5,704 bases of DNA from Oscillospiraceae bacterium (GCA_009784335.1 WRBX01000046.1:1-5704), one strand, 5' to 3'. Shown: positions 1-4,852, counted from the first letter of the stretch. Notes: generated from the sequence alone by a model not told the origin. Made by a program: numbers and translations.

Positions 1-75
1 CTCGCCGTCGCATTCCTCACAGTAATTGGATATAGATATATTTTTAAGGAAAATATCGAAATGTTTAAGAAATGA
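1..75 (+). CDS. 3' end of an unidentified gene, possibly a membrane protein
   Basis: An open frame enters from the left edge and ends at TGA 73-75, giving 24 residues. The first half (LAVAFLTVIGYRYIF) is hydrophobic enough to be the end of a membrane segment. The last part (KENIEMFKK) is charged, as in a cytoplasmic C-terminal tail. The next gene starts 49 bp downstream on the same strand, so the two could be co-transcribed. The fragment is too short to name a family. A C-terminal tail of a polytopic membrane protein is the simplest reading, and chance reading-through is not excluded. Confidence 0.45.
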   Translation, partial: LAVAFLTVIGYRYIFKENIEMFKK

Positions 76-91
76 TGTAACTAAAATTTCG

Positions 92-115
92 CCTCTGCAT
101 TAAATAATGTAGAGG
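92..115 (+). promoter_or_regulatory. Hairpin overlapping the ribosome binding site of the LysM gene
   Basis: CCTCTGCAT (92-100) can pair with ATGTAGAGG (107-115) as nine base pairs, one of them G-U, around a 6-nt loop. The Shine-Dalgarno sequence AGAGGTG (111-117), 7 nt before the ATG at 125, lies partly in the right arm. The stem could therefore hide the ribosome binding site. A short T-run (120-123) follows, so it could also act as a weak terminator for the upstream gene. Pairing and overlap are seen directly; a regulatory role is inferred. Confidence 0.45.
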
Positions 116-124
116 TGATTTTTA

Positions 125-814
125 ATGGAAAGAAGTATGAAGACAGTACTTAGAAGAGGTTCGCGAGGGCAGGAAGTTCGAGAATTGCAAGAGATGCTGA
201 AGAATTTTGGGTTCTACACCGCCGGTGTGGATGGGATTTTTGGCGGCAAGACCGAGCTTGCTGTGAGCAGATTTCAAAAACTCGCGGGGCTCTTGGTGGA
301 TGGAATTGTCGGAAAAAATACATGGGCGATGCTGGAGAATGTGTTGCTACCTACGGGGAGCGTAAATCAAACCCGCGATGCTTTCGATGCGAGCGCTAAT
401 GGGTTCCTGAGTTATACCACCAAGCCGAGCGATAGCATTTGGAGCCTTGCGCAGAATTTTGATACGACTGTTGACTGCATTATGAAGATGAATAAGCTGG
501 AATCGATGAACATTTCGGGCGGGCAGGCGCTGATTATTCCTGTGGGGGATAGGGCGTGCGCGATTGCAACGAACAACGAACAACGAACAGTGAACAACTA
601 TGGTGGAAATCCTACGGATTTCAATGAAACAGATTTAAAAGAAACGCCGGAAATGGAAGCGCCGATGCCTGTTTCGGATAGATATTCGGTTGTTTATGGC
701 GATAGTTTGTGGAAAATTGCGCAGATGCACGGCACGACGGTGGATGAGCTTAAGAGACTGAATGGGCTGAATAGAGATAGCCTTTCGATTGGGCAAGTTT
801 TGAGAATCAATTAG
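125..814 (+). CDS. Peptidoglycan-binding protein with one PG_binding_1 and two LysM domains
   Basis: The 229-residue product should bind cell wall or spore cortex glycans. Residues about 12-72 form a PG_binding_1 domain (GSRGQEVRELQ, VDGIFGGKTELAVSRFQ, VDGIVGKNTW). Residues about 97-141 and 187-228 are two LysM domains, the second textbook-like (YSVVYGDSLWKIAQ, TTVDELKRLNGL, SIGQVLRI). No catalytic domain is present. There is no signal peptide or membrane segment: the N terminus is MERSMKTVLRRG. This fits spore coat or cortex proteins that assemble from the mother cell (SafA-like LysM proteins), but that is inference. The ATG at 125 has AGAGGTG 7 nt upstream; Met5 is an alternative start. Residues 149-159, in the linker between the LysM domains, are encoded by a heptamer micro-repeat. 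The stop codon lies at the start of a second heptamer array. Confidence 0.85.
   Translation: MERSMKTVLRRGSRGQEVRELQEMLKNFGFYTAGVDGIFGGKTELAVSRFQKLAGLLVDGIVGKNTWAMLENVLLPTGSVNQTRDAFDASANGFLSYTTKPSDSIWSLAQNFDTTVDCIMKMNKLESMNISGGQALIIPVGDRACAIATNNEQRTVNNYGGNPTDFNETDLKETPEMEAPMPVSDRYSVVYGDSLWKIAQMHGTTVDELKRLNGLNRDSLSIGQVLRIN
569..596 (+). repeat. Heptamer array, four units of the ACGAACA type, inside the LysM gene
   Basis: Three perfect ACGAACA units and one GTGAACA make 28 bp. The array encodes NNEQRTVNN in the linker between the two LysM domains, so it is tolerated as unstructured protein sequence. It is related in sequence and period to the array in rplS at 4393-4420, whose units read TTGACAG and TGAACAG on the minus strand. 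Confidence 0.8.
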
Positions 815-838
815 CAATTAGGAATTAGAAATTAGCAA
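811..838 (+). repeat. Heptamer array, four TTAGNAA units, over the stop codon of the LysM gene
   Basis: Units are TTAGCAA, TTAGGAA, TTAGAAA and TTAGCAA, 28 bp in all. The first unit contributes the TAG stop codon (812-814) of the LysM gene, so the present end of the protein is set by the repeat. Confidence 0.8.
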
Positions 839-846
839 TGATTGTG

Positions 847-872
847 GAAATTCGCTCAAGCGAATTTCTTTT
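847..872 (+). terminator. Rho-independent terminator after the LysM gene
   Basis: GAAATTCGC (847-855) and GCGAATTTC (860-868) form a perfect 9-bp stem with loop TCAA, followed by TTTT. It lies 32 bp after the stop codon. The T-run is short, so termination may be partial. The larger inverted repeat at 884-1006 could act as a second stop for the same transcript. Confidence 0.6.
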
Positions 873-883
873 GCTGTAAAAGG

Positions 884-932
884 CGAACCCCTCCGCCTCG
901 GATGCTCGGCACCTCCCCTTAACAGGGGAGGC
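884..932 (+). repeat. Two-hairpin dispersed repeat (CGAACCCCTCCG class), copy 1
   Basis: This copy begins with CGAACCCCTCCG and ends with a self-complementary block in which CCTCCCCT and AGGGGAGG pair around TAAC. The middle part differs from copies 2 and 3. It is non-coding and lies head-on to copy 2, with which it forms a long inverted repeat. Confidence 0.8.
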
Positions 933-945
933 CTTCAACGCACAT

Positions 946-999
946 ACCTCCACTGTTAAGGGGAGGTGGCATCGGCGAAGTCGATGACGGAGGGGTTCG
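946..999 (-). repeat. Two-hairpin dispersed repeat, copy 2, forming the 3' end of rnhB
   Basis: Read on the minus strand this copy runs CGAACCCCTCCG, then a CATCGAC...GCCGATG imperfect stem, then the CCTCCCCTTAACAG hairpin with one change (GTGG for GGGG). It supplies codons for NPSVIDFADATSP, and its own TTAA motif gives the TAA stop of rnhB. Confidence 0.85.
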
Positions 1000-1729
1000 T
1001 TTTTTTAAGATTGAAGCTTTGGCGGTGGATGGGGAGAGGGCCGTATTTTGCAATGGCGGCAAAGTGGGCGGCGGTGGCATAGCCTTTGTGCTGGGCGAAG
1101 CTGTATTCGGGGTGGAGTTTATCGAGCGCGTGCATGGCGCGATCACGGGAGACTTTGGCGAGGATGGACGCGGCGGCGATGGAGAGGCTTTTGGAATCGC
1201 CTTTTATTATGGTGGTGAAGGGGAGGCCGATGTCGTTCCAACCATTGCCGTCGATGAGGAGGTGGACACCGGGATTCAGGGCTTGGGATTCGGGATTCAG
1301 GTGAATGTTATCCTTCGAAGGCGGGCGACCAATGGTCGCCCCTACGATTTCTGGGGTATTCCCTCCGATGTGCGGGACGATGTGGGCATCGTCCCCTACG
1401 CACGCGGGGGAGCAGAGGCAGTTATCTATAGCGCGTTTCATGGCCAAAAATGCGGCGTTTCGGATGTTGAATTGGTCGATTTCAGCGACGGTGGCAAGGC
1501 CGATTCCATAGGCGGTGCAGTTTTTGGTTATATAATCGAATAATTCTTCGCGCTTTTTTTCGGTGAGTTTTTTTGAATCGGTGATATCGCGTGGCGCAAA
1601 GTCGAGCGGCAAAATAACGGCGGCGGCATAAACATCGCCGGCCAGCGGGCCTCGCCCGGCTTCGTCGATACCGATTATGTGGGTGTAGCCTTGGTTGTGT
1701 AATGCAAGTTCATGCTCGAATGTAGGCAT
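956..1729 (-). CDS. rnhB: Ribonuclease HII with an internal repeat-encoded insert
   Basis: This cytoplasmic enzyme cuts RNA in RNA-DNA hybrids, including single ribonucleotides left in DNA. The metal-binding acidic residues are all present: D22 and E23 in GIDEAGRGPLAG, D160 in LLIDGN, and D178 in KGDSKS. AAASILAKVSRDRAM (185-199) and HKGYAT (214-219) are also typical. The ATG at 1727-1729 has AGGAG five bases upstream. At 257 residues it is longer than the usual 200-220. The excess is a block of about 46 residues (108-153) just before the strand carrying D160, encoded by a composite dispersed repeat, plus a tail (244-257) encoded by a second repeat type. Without both it would be about 197 residues. 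The catalytic core looks intact, so activity is likely. A lipoprotein gene with its own terminator separates it from rbgA, and no promoter is visible in the repeat-filled leader. Confidence 0.93.
   Translation of the reverse strand: MPTFEHELALHNQGYTHIIGIDEAGRGPLAGDVYAAAVILPLDFAPRDITDSKKLTEKKREELFDYITKNCTAYGIGLATVAEIDQFNIRNAAFLAMKRAIDNCLCSPACVGDDAHIVPHIGGNTPEIVGATIGRPPSKDNIHLNPESQALNPGVHLLIDGNGWNDIGLPFTTIIKGDSKSLSIAAASILAKVSRDRAMHALDKLHPEYSFAQHKGYATAAHFAAIAKYGPLPIHRQSFNLKKTNPSVIDFADATSP
1271..1399 (-). repeat. Composite repeat element inside rnhB (palindrome, linker, palindrome, CTTCGAAG, heptamers)
   Basis: On the minus strand the order is palindrome (1374-1399, GTAGGGGACGATG stem), linker with ACCCCAGAAATC, palindrome (1323-1345, GTAGGGGCGACCA stem), CTTCGAAG (1313-1320), AACATTCAC block, then four heptamers (1271-1298; plus strand GGGATTC, AGGGCTT, GGGATTC, GGGATTC). 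It is fully translated without a stop as RNase HII residues about 111-153. Order and sequence match the copies at 1748-1879 and 5342-5455. Confidence 0.88.
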
Positions 1730-1747
1730 ATTTGCTCCTATGTGAAA

Positions 1748-1879
1748 AGGGGTTAGGGGTTAGGATTTAGGGTTTAGTGTGAATGTTGTGCTTCGAAGTG
1801 CGGGACGCCCGGGACGGCGTCCCCTACGATGCTGGGGTATGCGCTTCGAAGATGGGGCGTCGAGGACGCCGCCCCCTAC
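1748..1879 (-). repeat. Composite repeat element in the rnhB leader
   Basis: The order is the same as in rnhB and wecB: palindrome (1854-1879), CTTCGAAG (1844-1851), linker with ATACCCCAGC, palindrome (1802-1827), CTTCGAAG (1791-1798), CAACATTCAC block, four heptamers (1748-1775; plus strand AGGGGTT, AGGGGTT, AGGATTT, AGGGTTT). In the phase used by the genic copies it has early stops, as expected for a copy that is not translated. It ends 19 bp before the rnhB start codon and so makes up most of the mRNA leader. Confidence 0.88.
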
Positions 1880-1903
1880 GGTTATGTGTCACTCGCGTGC
1901 GTT

Positions 1904-1956
1904 GTAGGGGCGATGGTCTCCATCGCCCGCGGGCGACCGAGGACGGTCGCCCCTAC
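1904..1956. repeat. Head-to-head pair of GTAGGGG palindromes
   Basis: This 53-bp block starts with GTAGGGG and ends with CCCCTAC. It holds two hairpins: GGGCGATGG/CCATCGCCC (around TCT, on the plus strand) and GGGCGACCG/CGGTCGCCC (around AGGA). Unlike the other copies, the two units point in opposite directions. It directly abuts the T-run of the terminator at 1957-1990. The remainder of the 298-bp spacer 1730-2027 holds that terminator, the composite element and 24 bp (1880-1903) with nothing recognisable. Confidence 0.82.
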
Positions 1957-1990
1957 AAAAAAACGGCATAGCGTCAAAACGCAGTATGCC
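1957..1990 (-). terminator. Rho-independent terminator of the lipoprotein gene
   Basis: On the minus strand GGCATA-CT-GCG pairs with CGC-TATGCC around the loop TTTTGA (nine pairs, a 2-nt bulge), followed by G and seven T residues. It lies 37 bp after the lipoprotein stop codon. It should insulate rnhB from upstream transcription unless read-through occurs. Confidence 0.8.
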
Positions 1991-2027
1991 ATTTTAATAT
2001 CATTATATGGATTGCTTGTCAAAAAAG

Positions 2028-2606
2028 TTAAAAAGTTAGCGGTGGAATGCTATCGCTTTTGCTTATAGACTCTTTTTTATATTTTCCTTGAATCATCATT
2101 CTTTTTGCCTTTAATTCAACAAAAGGAACATCACTATCTGCTATTTCTCTCAAATCACTAAATTCGATTTCAGAGGCTTTCAAATCTAGTGCGTGGGCCA
2201 TTGCTTCAGCCACAATCATACCCTCATTTTTTAGCATTTTCATTGTGTTAATACCAACTTTAGAATTTTTCAAAACTGAAGCCTGGAGATAATGAATTTC
2301 AATTTGCGCAAGCATATGCAAATCTTCTGCGCTAATATCTTTTGATTCTGCTATTGCATCGCATGCTTCGCGAAAAAGTATTCTGTCAGCTGGACCAGTT
2401 TTGCCTTCTTTTCCCAAATAAGATTGAACAACAGACAAAAAGCTTGCACCAGCATTCGTGGTTGCACTGTCTGGCATGATTTTTGCGGCAGCTTCTTTTC
2501 TGTGACTCTCGGCGCCTATGTAATTTGATGAATCCTGCGTGCAACTCGAAAAAATAGAACCCCCAAGAAATAGTAATGGTGCTGCTGCTAAATAAAGTTT
2601 TCTCAT
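2028..2606 (-). CDS. Putative lipoprotein of unknown function
   Basis: I do not recognise a family. The 192-residue product begins MRKLYLAAAPLLFLGGSIFSSC, a lipoprotein signal peptide: basic start, hydrophobic stretch, then a lipobox-like IFSSC ending in Cys22. It would be lipidated and held on the outer face of the membrane. The mature part is mostly helical-looking and charged, with no cysteine or catalytic motif that I can identify (SFLSVVQSYLG, FREACDAIAESK, LREIADSDVPFVELKAKRM). The start at 2606 is preferred because the signal peptide begins there and AAGGGGG lies about 9 nt upstream; an ATG at 2642 would add 12 residues before it. The gene is much more AT-rich than its neighbours (about one-third GC in 2041-2100), has its own promoter and terminator, carries no dispersed repeat, and splits the usual rbgA-rnhB pair. 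This suggests a late insertion. Confidence 0.8.
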   Translation of the reverse strand: MRKLYLAAAPLLFLGGSIFSSCTQDSSNYIGAESHRKEAAAKIMPDSATTNAGASFLSVVQSYLGKEGKTGPADRILFREACDAIAESKDISAEDLHMLAQIEIHYLQASVLKNSKVGINTMKMLKNEGMIVAEAMAHALDLKASEIEFSDLREIADSDVPFVELKAKRMMIQGKYKKESISKSDSIPPLTF

Positions 2607-2658
2607 AAAAATAATCCCCCTTGTGGCAAAATTCTTTACCAATCATTTAACTAAAAAC

Positions 2659-2687
2659 ATAGTAGCATATTTTCTTTGCTTTGTCAA
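2659..2687 (-). promoter_or_regulatory. SigmaA-type promoter for the lipoprotein gene
   Basis: On the minus strand TTGACA (2682-2687) and TACTAT (2659-2664) are separated by exactly 17 bp, with TGC just before the -10 box (extended -10). Transcription should begin near 2652, about 46 bases before the ATG. It lies in the 109-bp gap after rbgA. Confidence 0.8.
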
Positions 2688-2715
2688 ATTTTGAAACTTT
2701 TAGAAAATTTTTGTG

Positions 2716-3543
2716 CTATTCCAAAATGTATTTTCCCAGTTTGCCGCTGCGGAAATCGGTTAGGAGGAGTTTTGCGGTGCGTTCTTCGTCGATTTCGCCG
2801 CCGCGAATGAGCAGGCCTTTGGCGCGGCCGATTTCCAAAAACTTATCATATTTTTCGTTATTATCTTCGATGTTATGTAGAAAACCGCAGAGGGCGACGG
2901 CGATTTCGATTTTGTCCAAAATGTCTTCCTTGATGGCGCCTATCCATGCCAGGCGCTCGCCTTGGGCCCGGGTTTCGAATTTTGGGGGGAGGATGCCGGG
3001 GGTATCGAGCAGGTCATAATTTTGGCCGCCTGAGCGCACTTTTATCCATTGCTGCTTTTTTGTCACGCCTGCACGATTAGCAACTTCCATGGCAGAGCGG
3101 CCGGCGAATTTATTGATAAATGCGGATTTTCCTGTGTTGGGGCAGCCGACGACGAGGATGCGGATTGCGCGGTTTTCGAGGCCACGAGATTTTTCGCGGA
3201 GTTTGGCGGTGTGGATTTTGTTGTTGATTGCGGTTTTGAGCTGACCAAAGTTTGTGCCATCGAGCGAGGAAATGCGAACCCCTCCGTCATCGACTTTGTC
3301 GATGCCACCTCCCCTTAACAGGGGAGGTATTAAATCAGCTTTGTTTAGGGCGATGATATAGGGTTTATTGCCCAAGATATCAAAGATTTCGGGGTTGATG
3401 GAGGATTTTGGCAGGCGGGCATCGCCGATGATTACGGCAATGTCAACAAAACGCAAAATCTCACTGATTTCGCGTTTCGCTTTTGCCATATGGCCCGGAT
3501 ACCATTGGATGACATTAATATTTCCGTATGATTTTTCATTCAT
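2716..3543 (-). CDS. rbgA: Ribosome biogenesis GTPase RbgA (YlqF)
   Basis: This circularly permuted GTPase acts in late assembly of the 50S subunit in Bacillota. The 275 residues (family about 280-290) begin with the typical IQWYPGHMAKAKREI (12-26). The GTPase motifs come in permuted order: G4 NKAD (67-70), G1 GCPNTGKS (133-140), a G2-type GVT (159-161), G3 DTPG (180-183), then the C-terminal RNA-binding region. The start at 3543 is chosen because homology begins there and its ATG overlaps the lepB stop by 8 bp (ATGAATGA), pointing to translational coupling; a longer ORF to 3618 would only add residues overlapping lepB. Residues 73-90 are encoded exactly by a 54-bp dispersed repeat and replace the helix that normally follows NKAD. 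Neighbours rplS and lepB fit the conserved operon. Confidence 0.93.
   Translation of the reverse strand: MNEKSYGNINVIQWYPGHMAKAKREISEILRFVDIAVIIGDARLPKSSINPEIFDILGNKPYIIALNKADLIPPLLRGGGIDKVDDGGVRISSLDGTNFGQLKTAINNKIHTAKLREKSRGLENRAIRILVVGCPNTGKSAFINKFAGRSAMEVANRAGVTKKQQWIKVRSGGQNYDLLDTPGILPPKFETRAQGERLAWIGAIKEDILDKIEIAVALCGFLHNIEDNNEKYDKFLEIGRAKGLLIRGGEIDEERTAKLLLTDFRSGKLGKYILE
3274..3328 (+). repeat. Two-hairpin dispersed repeat, copy 3, inside rbgA
   Basis: This is the best-formed copy: GCGAACCCCTCCG, a perfect stem CATCGAC-TTT-GTCGATG, then CCTCCCCT-TAAC-AGGGGAGG. It lies antisense to rbgA and is read through as 18 codons, PPLLRGGGIDKVDDGGVR (residues 73-90). Copy 2 in rnhB is read from the opposite strand of the same element, so both strands of this repeat can encode protein. 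Confidence 0.88.
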
Positions 3544-4087
3544 AATTATATAGCCCGCCGAATTCTTTAAATGGCCAAACACGCAGCACAGCTTTGCCGA
3601 GCAGCTTTTTATTCTCAATCATACCGACATCAGGATATCGGCTATCTAAGCTATGATTTCGGTTATCGCCCATCACGAATACATGCCCGGCGGGAACAGT
3701 GGTGGGGAGCACGCTCTGCCTGGAATCCTTATTCAAATCATGCTCTTTTATATATGGCTCATCGATAATTTCGCCGTCGACATAAACTACATTTCTTTCA
3801 TAATCGATATTAACAGTTTGCCCTTCGATCGCGATAACGCGCTTAATATAGAGCTCATTTGCGTGCGGCGGATCGAAAACTACGATATCGCCATTATGCG
3901 GCTGATAGAAAAGGCGGTAGACGAACAAGCGATTTTTATTATGCAGAGTGTTTTCCATTGACGGTCCGCGAACCTCGACCAAGGTGAACACAAATTGGCG
4001 CAGCAAAAAAGCGATGGCGAATGCGGCGGCGATGGCGATAAACCATTCGAAACATTCTCGCAGGATTAGTTTGGTTTTGTCGGACAT
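3536..4087 (-). CDS. lepB: Signal peptidase I
   Basis: This membrane serine protease removes signal peptides from exported proteins. At 183 residues it has the size of Gram-positive type I signal peptidases with a single N-terminal anchor (hydrophobic residues about 16-36). The nucleophile is Ser43 in VRGPSMENTL and the general base is Lys82 in LYIKRVIA. The C-terminal box GDNRNHSLDSR (140-150) is intact. The start at 4087 has GGAG 6 nt upstream. The gene follows rplS by 67 bp and overlaps rbgA by 8 bp, so all three are probably one transcript. Unlike most neighbours, it carries no repeat insertion that I can see. Confidence 0.95.
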   Translation of the reverse strand: MSDKTKLILRECFEWFIAIAAAFAIAFLLRQFVFTLVEVRGPSMENTLHNKNRLFVYRLFYQPHNGDIVVFDPPHANELYIKRVIAIEGQTVNIDYERNVVYVDGEIIDEPYIKEHDLNKDSRQSVLPTTVPAGHVFVMGDNRNHSLDSRYPDVGMIENKKLLGKAVLRVWPFKEFGGLYNYE

Positions 4088-4116
4088 TTTTTTCTCCGTA
4101 ATTTAGTATGTAGTTT

Positions 4117-4148
4117 CTTCGAAGACGGGCGACCAATGGTCGCCCCTA
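4117..4148 (-). repeat. Solitary GTAGGGG palindrome with CTTCGAAG between rplS and lepB
   Basis: CTTCGAAG (4117-4124) is followed by GGGCGACCA and TGGTCGCCC arms and CCCTAC. The core is identical to the palindrome inside rnhB (1323-1345), including the adjacent CTTCGAAG. It sits 6 bp after the rplS stop codon, within the rplS-lepB transcript, and has no T-run, so a role in mRNA stability is more likely than termination. Confidence 0.85.
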
Positions 4149-4154
4149 CAAATG

Positions 4155-4778
4155 CTATTCGGTAGTTGGTTCTTCTGTTGGCGGTTCTTCTGGGGTTGTG
4201 AGAGTTTCATCGGTAGCTTCTTCGGCCGGGGCGATGAGGGCATCGTCCCCTACGGGTGCCTCGTCCGCGGGTTCTTCAGCCGCAATAGGAGTTTCCTCTG
4301 CGACAACCTCTTCAACGGGCTCACCAAGGCGAGCTCCTACGGGTGCCTCGTCCGCGGGTTCTTCAGCCACAACAGGAGCTTCCGGGGTAATACTGTCAAC
4401 TGTCAACTGTTCACTTTCAACTGACTTTGCAACAATGCGCTCGGTTACTTTTGCTGCCTTACCAACGCGGTCGCGGAGGTAATAAAGCTTGGCGCGGCGA
4501 ACTTTACCATGGCGAACAACCTTGATTCTATCGATCGCAGGCGAGTGGAGCATAAACACTTTTTCAACACCCACGCCCGATGCAATCTTGCGCACGGTAA
4601 TCGTGGCGGAAATGCGCTTGCCATTTTTCATCGCGATAATCGTGCCGTCGAACATCTGCACGCGCTCGCGGTTTCCTTCCTTGATTTTGATATAAACTTG
4701 CACAAAATCGCCAACTTGCAGCTTGGGCAAATCCTTGCGTTTTTGCGGATCGTTTACAAATTTAAGTAGATTTTTCAT
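4155..4778 (-). CDS. rplS: 50S ribosomal protein L19 with a long acidic C-terminal tail
   Basis: L19 sits at the interface between the 30S and 50S subunits. Residues 1-115 are a complete, typical L19 ([68 protein letters not shown]). The family usually ends there at about 115 residues. Here about 92 more follow, rich in Glu, Pro, Ala and Thr, opposite in charge to the basic body. The tail starts in a heptamer array (SEQLTVDS, about 122-129) and contains [10 protein letters not shown] twice (139-148 and 168-177), each followed by a GTAGGGG-type palindrome read in frame. The body makes the call certain; whether the tail is kept on the ribosome is unknown. The start has AAGGAA 12 nt upstream, a rather long spacing, and a promoter lies just beyond. 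Confidence 0.95.
   Translation of the reverse strand: MKNLLKFVNDPQKRKDLPKLQVGDFVQVYIKIKEGNRERVQMFDGTIIAMKNGKRISATITVRKIASGVGVEKVFMLHSPAIDRIKVVRHGKVRRAKLYYLRDRVGKAAKVTERIVAKSVESEQLTVDSITPEAPVVAEEPADEAPVGARLGEPVEEVVAEETPIAAEEPADEAPVGDDALIAPAEEATDETLTTPEEPPTEEPTTE
4228..4253 (-). repeat. GTAGGGG palindrome inside the L19 tail, distal copy
   Basis: On the minus strand GTAGGGGACGATG is followed by CCCT and CATCGCCCC; the arms pair. It is read as VGDDALIAP (residues 176-184), nearly the same peptide as VGDDAHIVP (111-119) from the palindrome in RNase HII. Confidence 0.82.
4249..4378 (-). repeat. Imperfect 87-bp duplication in the L19 tail
   Basis: A 43-bp block (4249-4291 and 4336-4378) is repeated at a distance of 87 bp, that is 29 codons, with only two or three differences. 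It encodes [10 protein letters not shown] both times. The sequence after each block ([10 protein letters not shown] and PAEEATDET) is also similar, so the whole unit is duplicated. Only the palindromes between have different stems. Confidence 0.85.
4317..4340 (-). repeat. Variant palindrome inside the L19 tail, proximal copy
   Basis: On the minus strand GTAGGAGCTCGCC faces GGTGAGCCC. Nine pairs form with one bulged A. It is read as VGARLGEP (147-154). Stem sequence differs from the other L19 copy although the flanks are almost identical. Confidence 0.75.
4393..4420 (-). repeat. Heptamer array, four units of the TTGACAG type, inside rplS
   Basis: Units on the plus strand are CTGTCAA, CTGTCAA, CTGTTCA and CTTTCAA, 28 bp. 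It encodes the junction between the L19 body and the acidic tail, including SEQLTVDS. The TTGACA it contains on the minus strand is part of the repeat and not evidence of a promoter. Confidence 0.8.
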
Positions 4779-4822
4779 TTTTTGTTTTCATTCCTTTTTA
4801 CATATTTGTTTACAACTAAAAA

Positions 4823-4852
4823 AGCATAGCACAATTAAGGTTTCATTGTCAA
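4823..4852 (-). promoter_or_regulatory. SigmaA-type promoter for rplS-lepB-rbgA
   Basis: On the minus strand TTGACA (4847-4852) and TATGCT (4823-4828) are 18 bp apart, with TGC before the -10 box. The -35 box lies inside the last codons of wecB. The leader to the rplS ATG is about 40 bases. Downstream of the -10 box it shares TTTTTAGTT with the lipoprotein promoter. Confidence 0.78.

Larger units (their letters stand above)
884..1006 (+). terminator. Long inverted repeat with T-run between convergent genes, possible terminator
   Basis: Copies 1 and 2 of the two-hairpin repeat face each other. The outer arms CGAACCCCTCCG (884-895) and CGGAGGGGTTCG (988-999) match over 12 bp. The inner arms CACCTCCCCTTAACAG (910-925) and its complement (953-968) match over 16 bp. 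Seven T residues follow at 1000-1006, as expected for termination of plus-strand transcripts arriving from the LysM gene. The right half lies inside the 3' end of rnhB. Termination is inferred from structure only. Confidence 0.5.

Noticed and set aside
1019..1543. 174-residue open frame on the plus strand opposite rnhB
   Set aside because: It is antisense to a clear RNase HII gene, has Gly/Val-rich composition typical of a complementary frame, and shows no domain or ribosome binding site.
1748..1775. Telomere-like repeats (GGGGTTA type)
   Set aside because: Only four units are present and they match heptamer arrays inside two bacterial genes, so this is the dispersed composite element and not a telomere.
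1271..1956. CRISPR array
   Set aside because: Repeats are unequal in spacing and sequence, are partly translated, have no unique spacers of constant length, and no cas gene is present.
2017..2022. TTGACA on the minus strand as a -35 box for rnhB
   Set aside because: The only -10 candidate at 17 bp (TATTAA) is poor, and the strong terminator at 1957-1990 lies between it and rnhB.
2607..2642. Longer start for the lipoprotein gene
   Set aside because: It would put 12 residues ahead of a well-formed lipoprotein signal peptide, and the ribosome binding site matches the later start.
3544..3618. N-terminal extension of RbgA by 25 residues
   Set aside because: It overlaps conserved lepB sequence in another frame, and family homology starts near the ATG at 3543.
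4393..4420. TTGACA motifs as promoters inside rplS
   Set aside because: They are units of a heptamer array and no -10 box lies at the proper distance.
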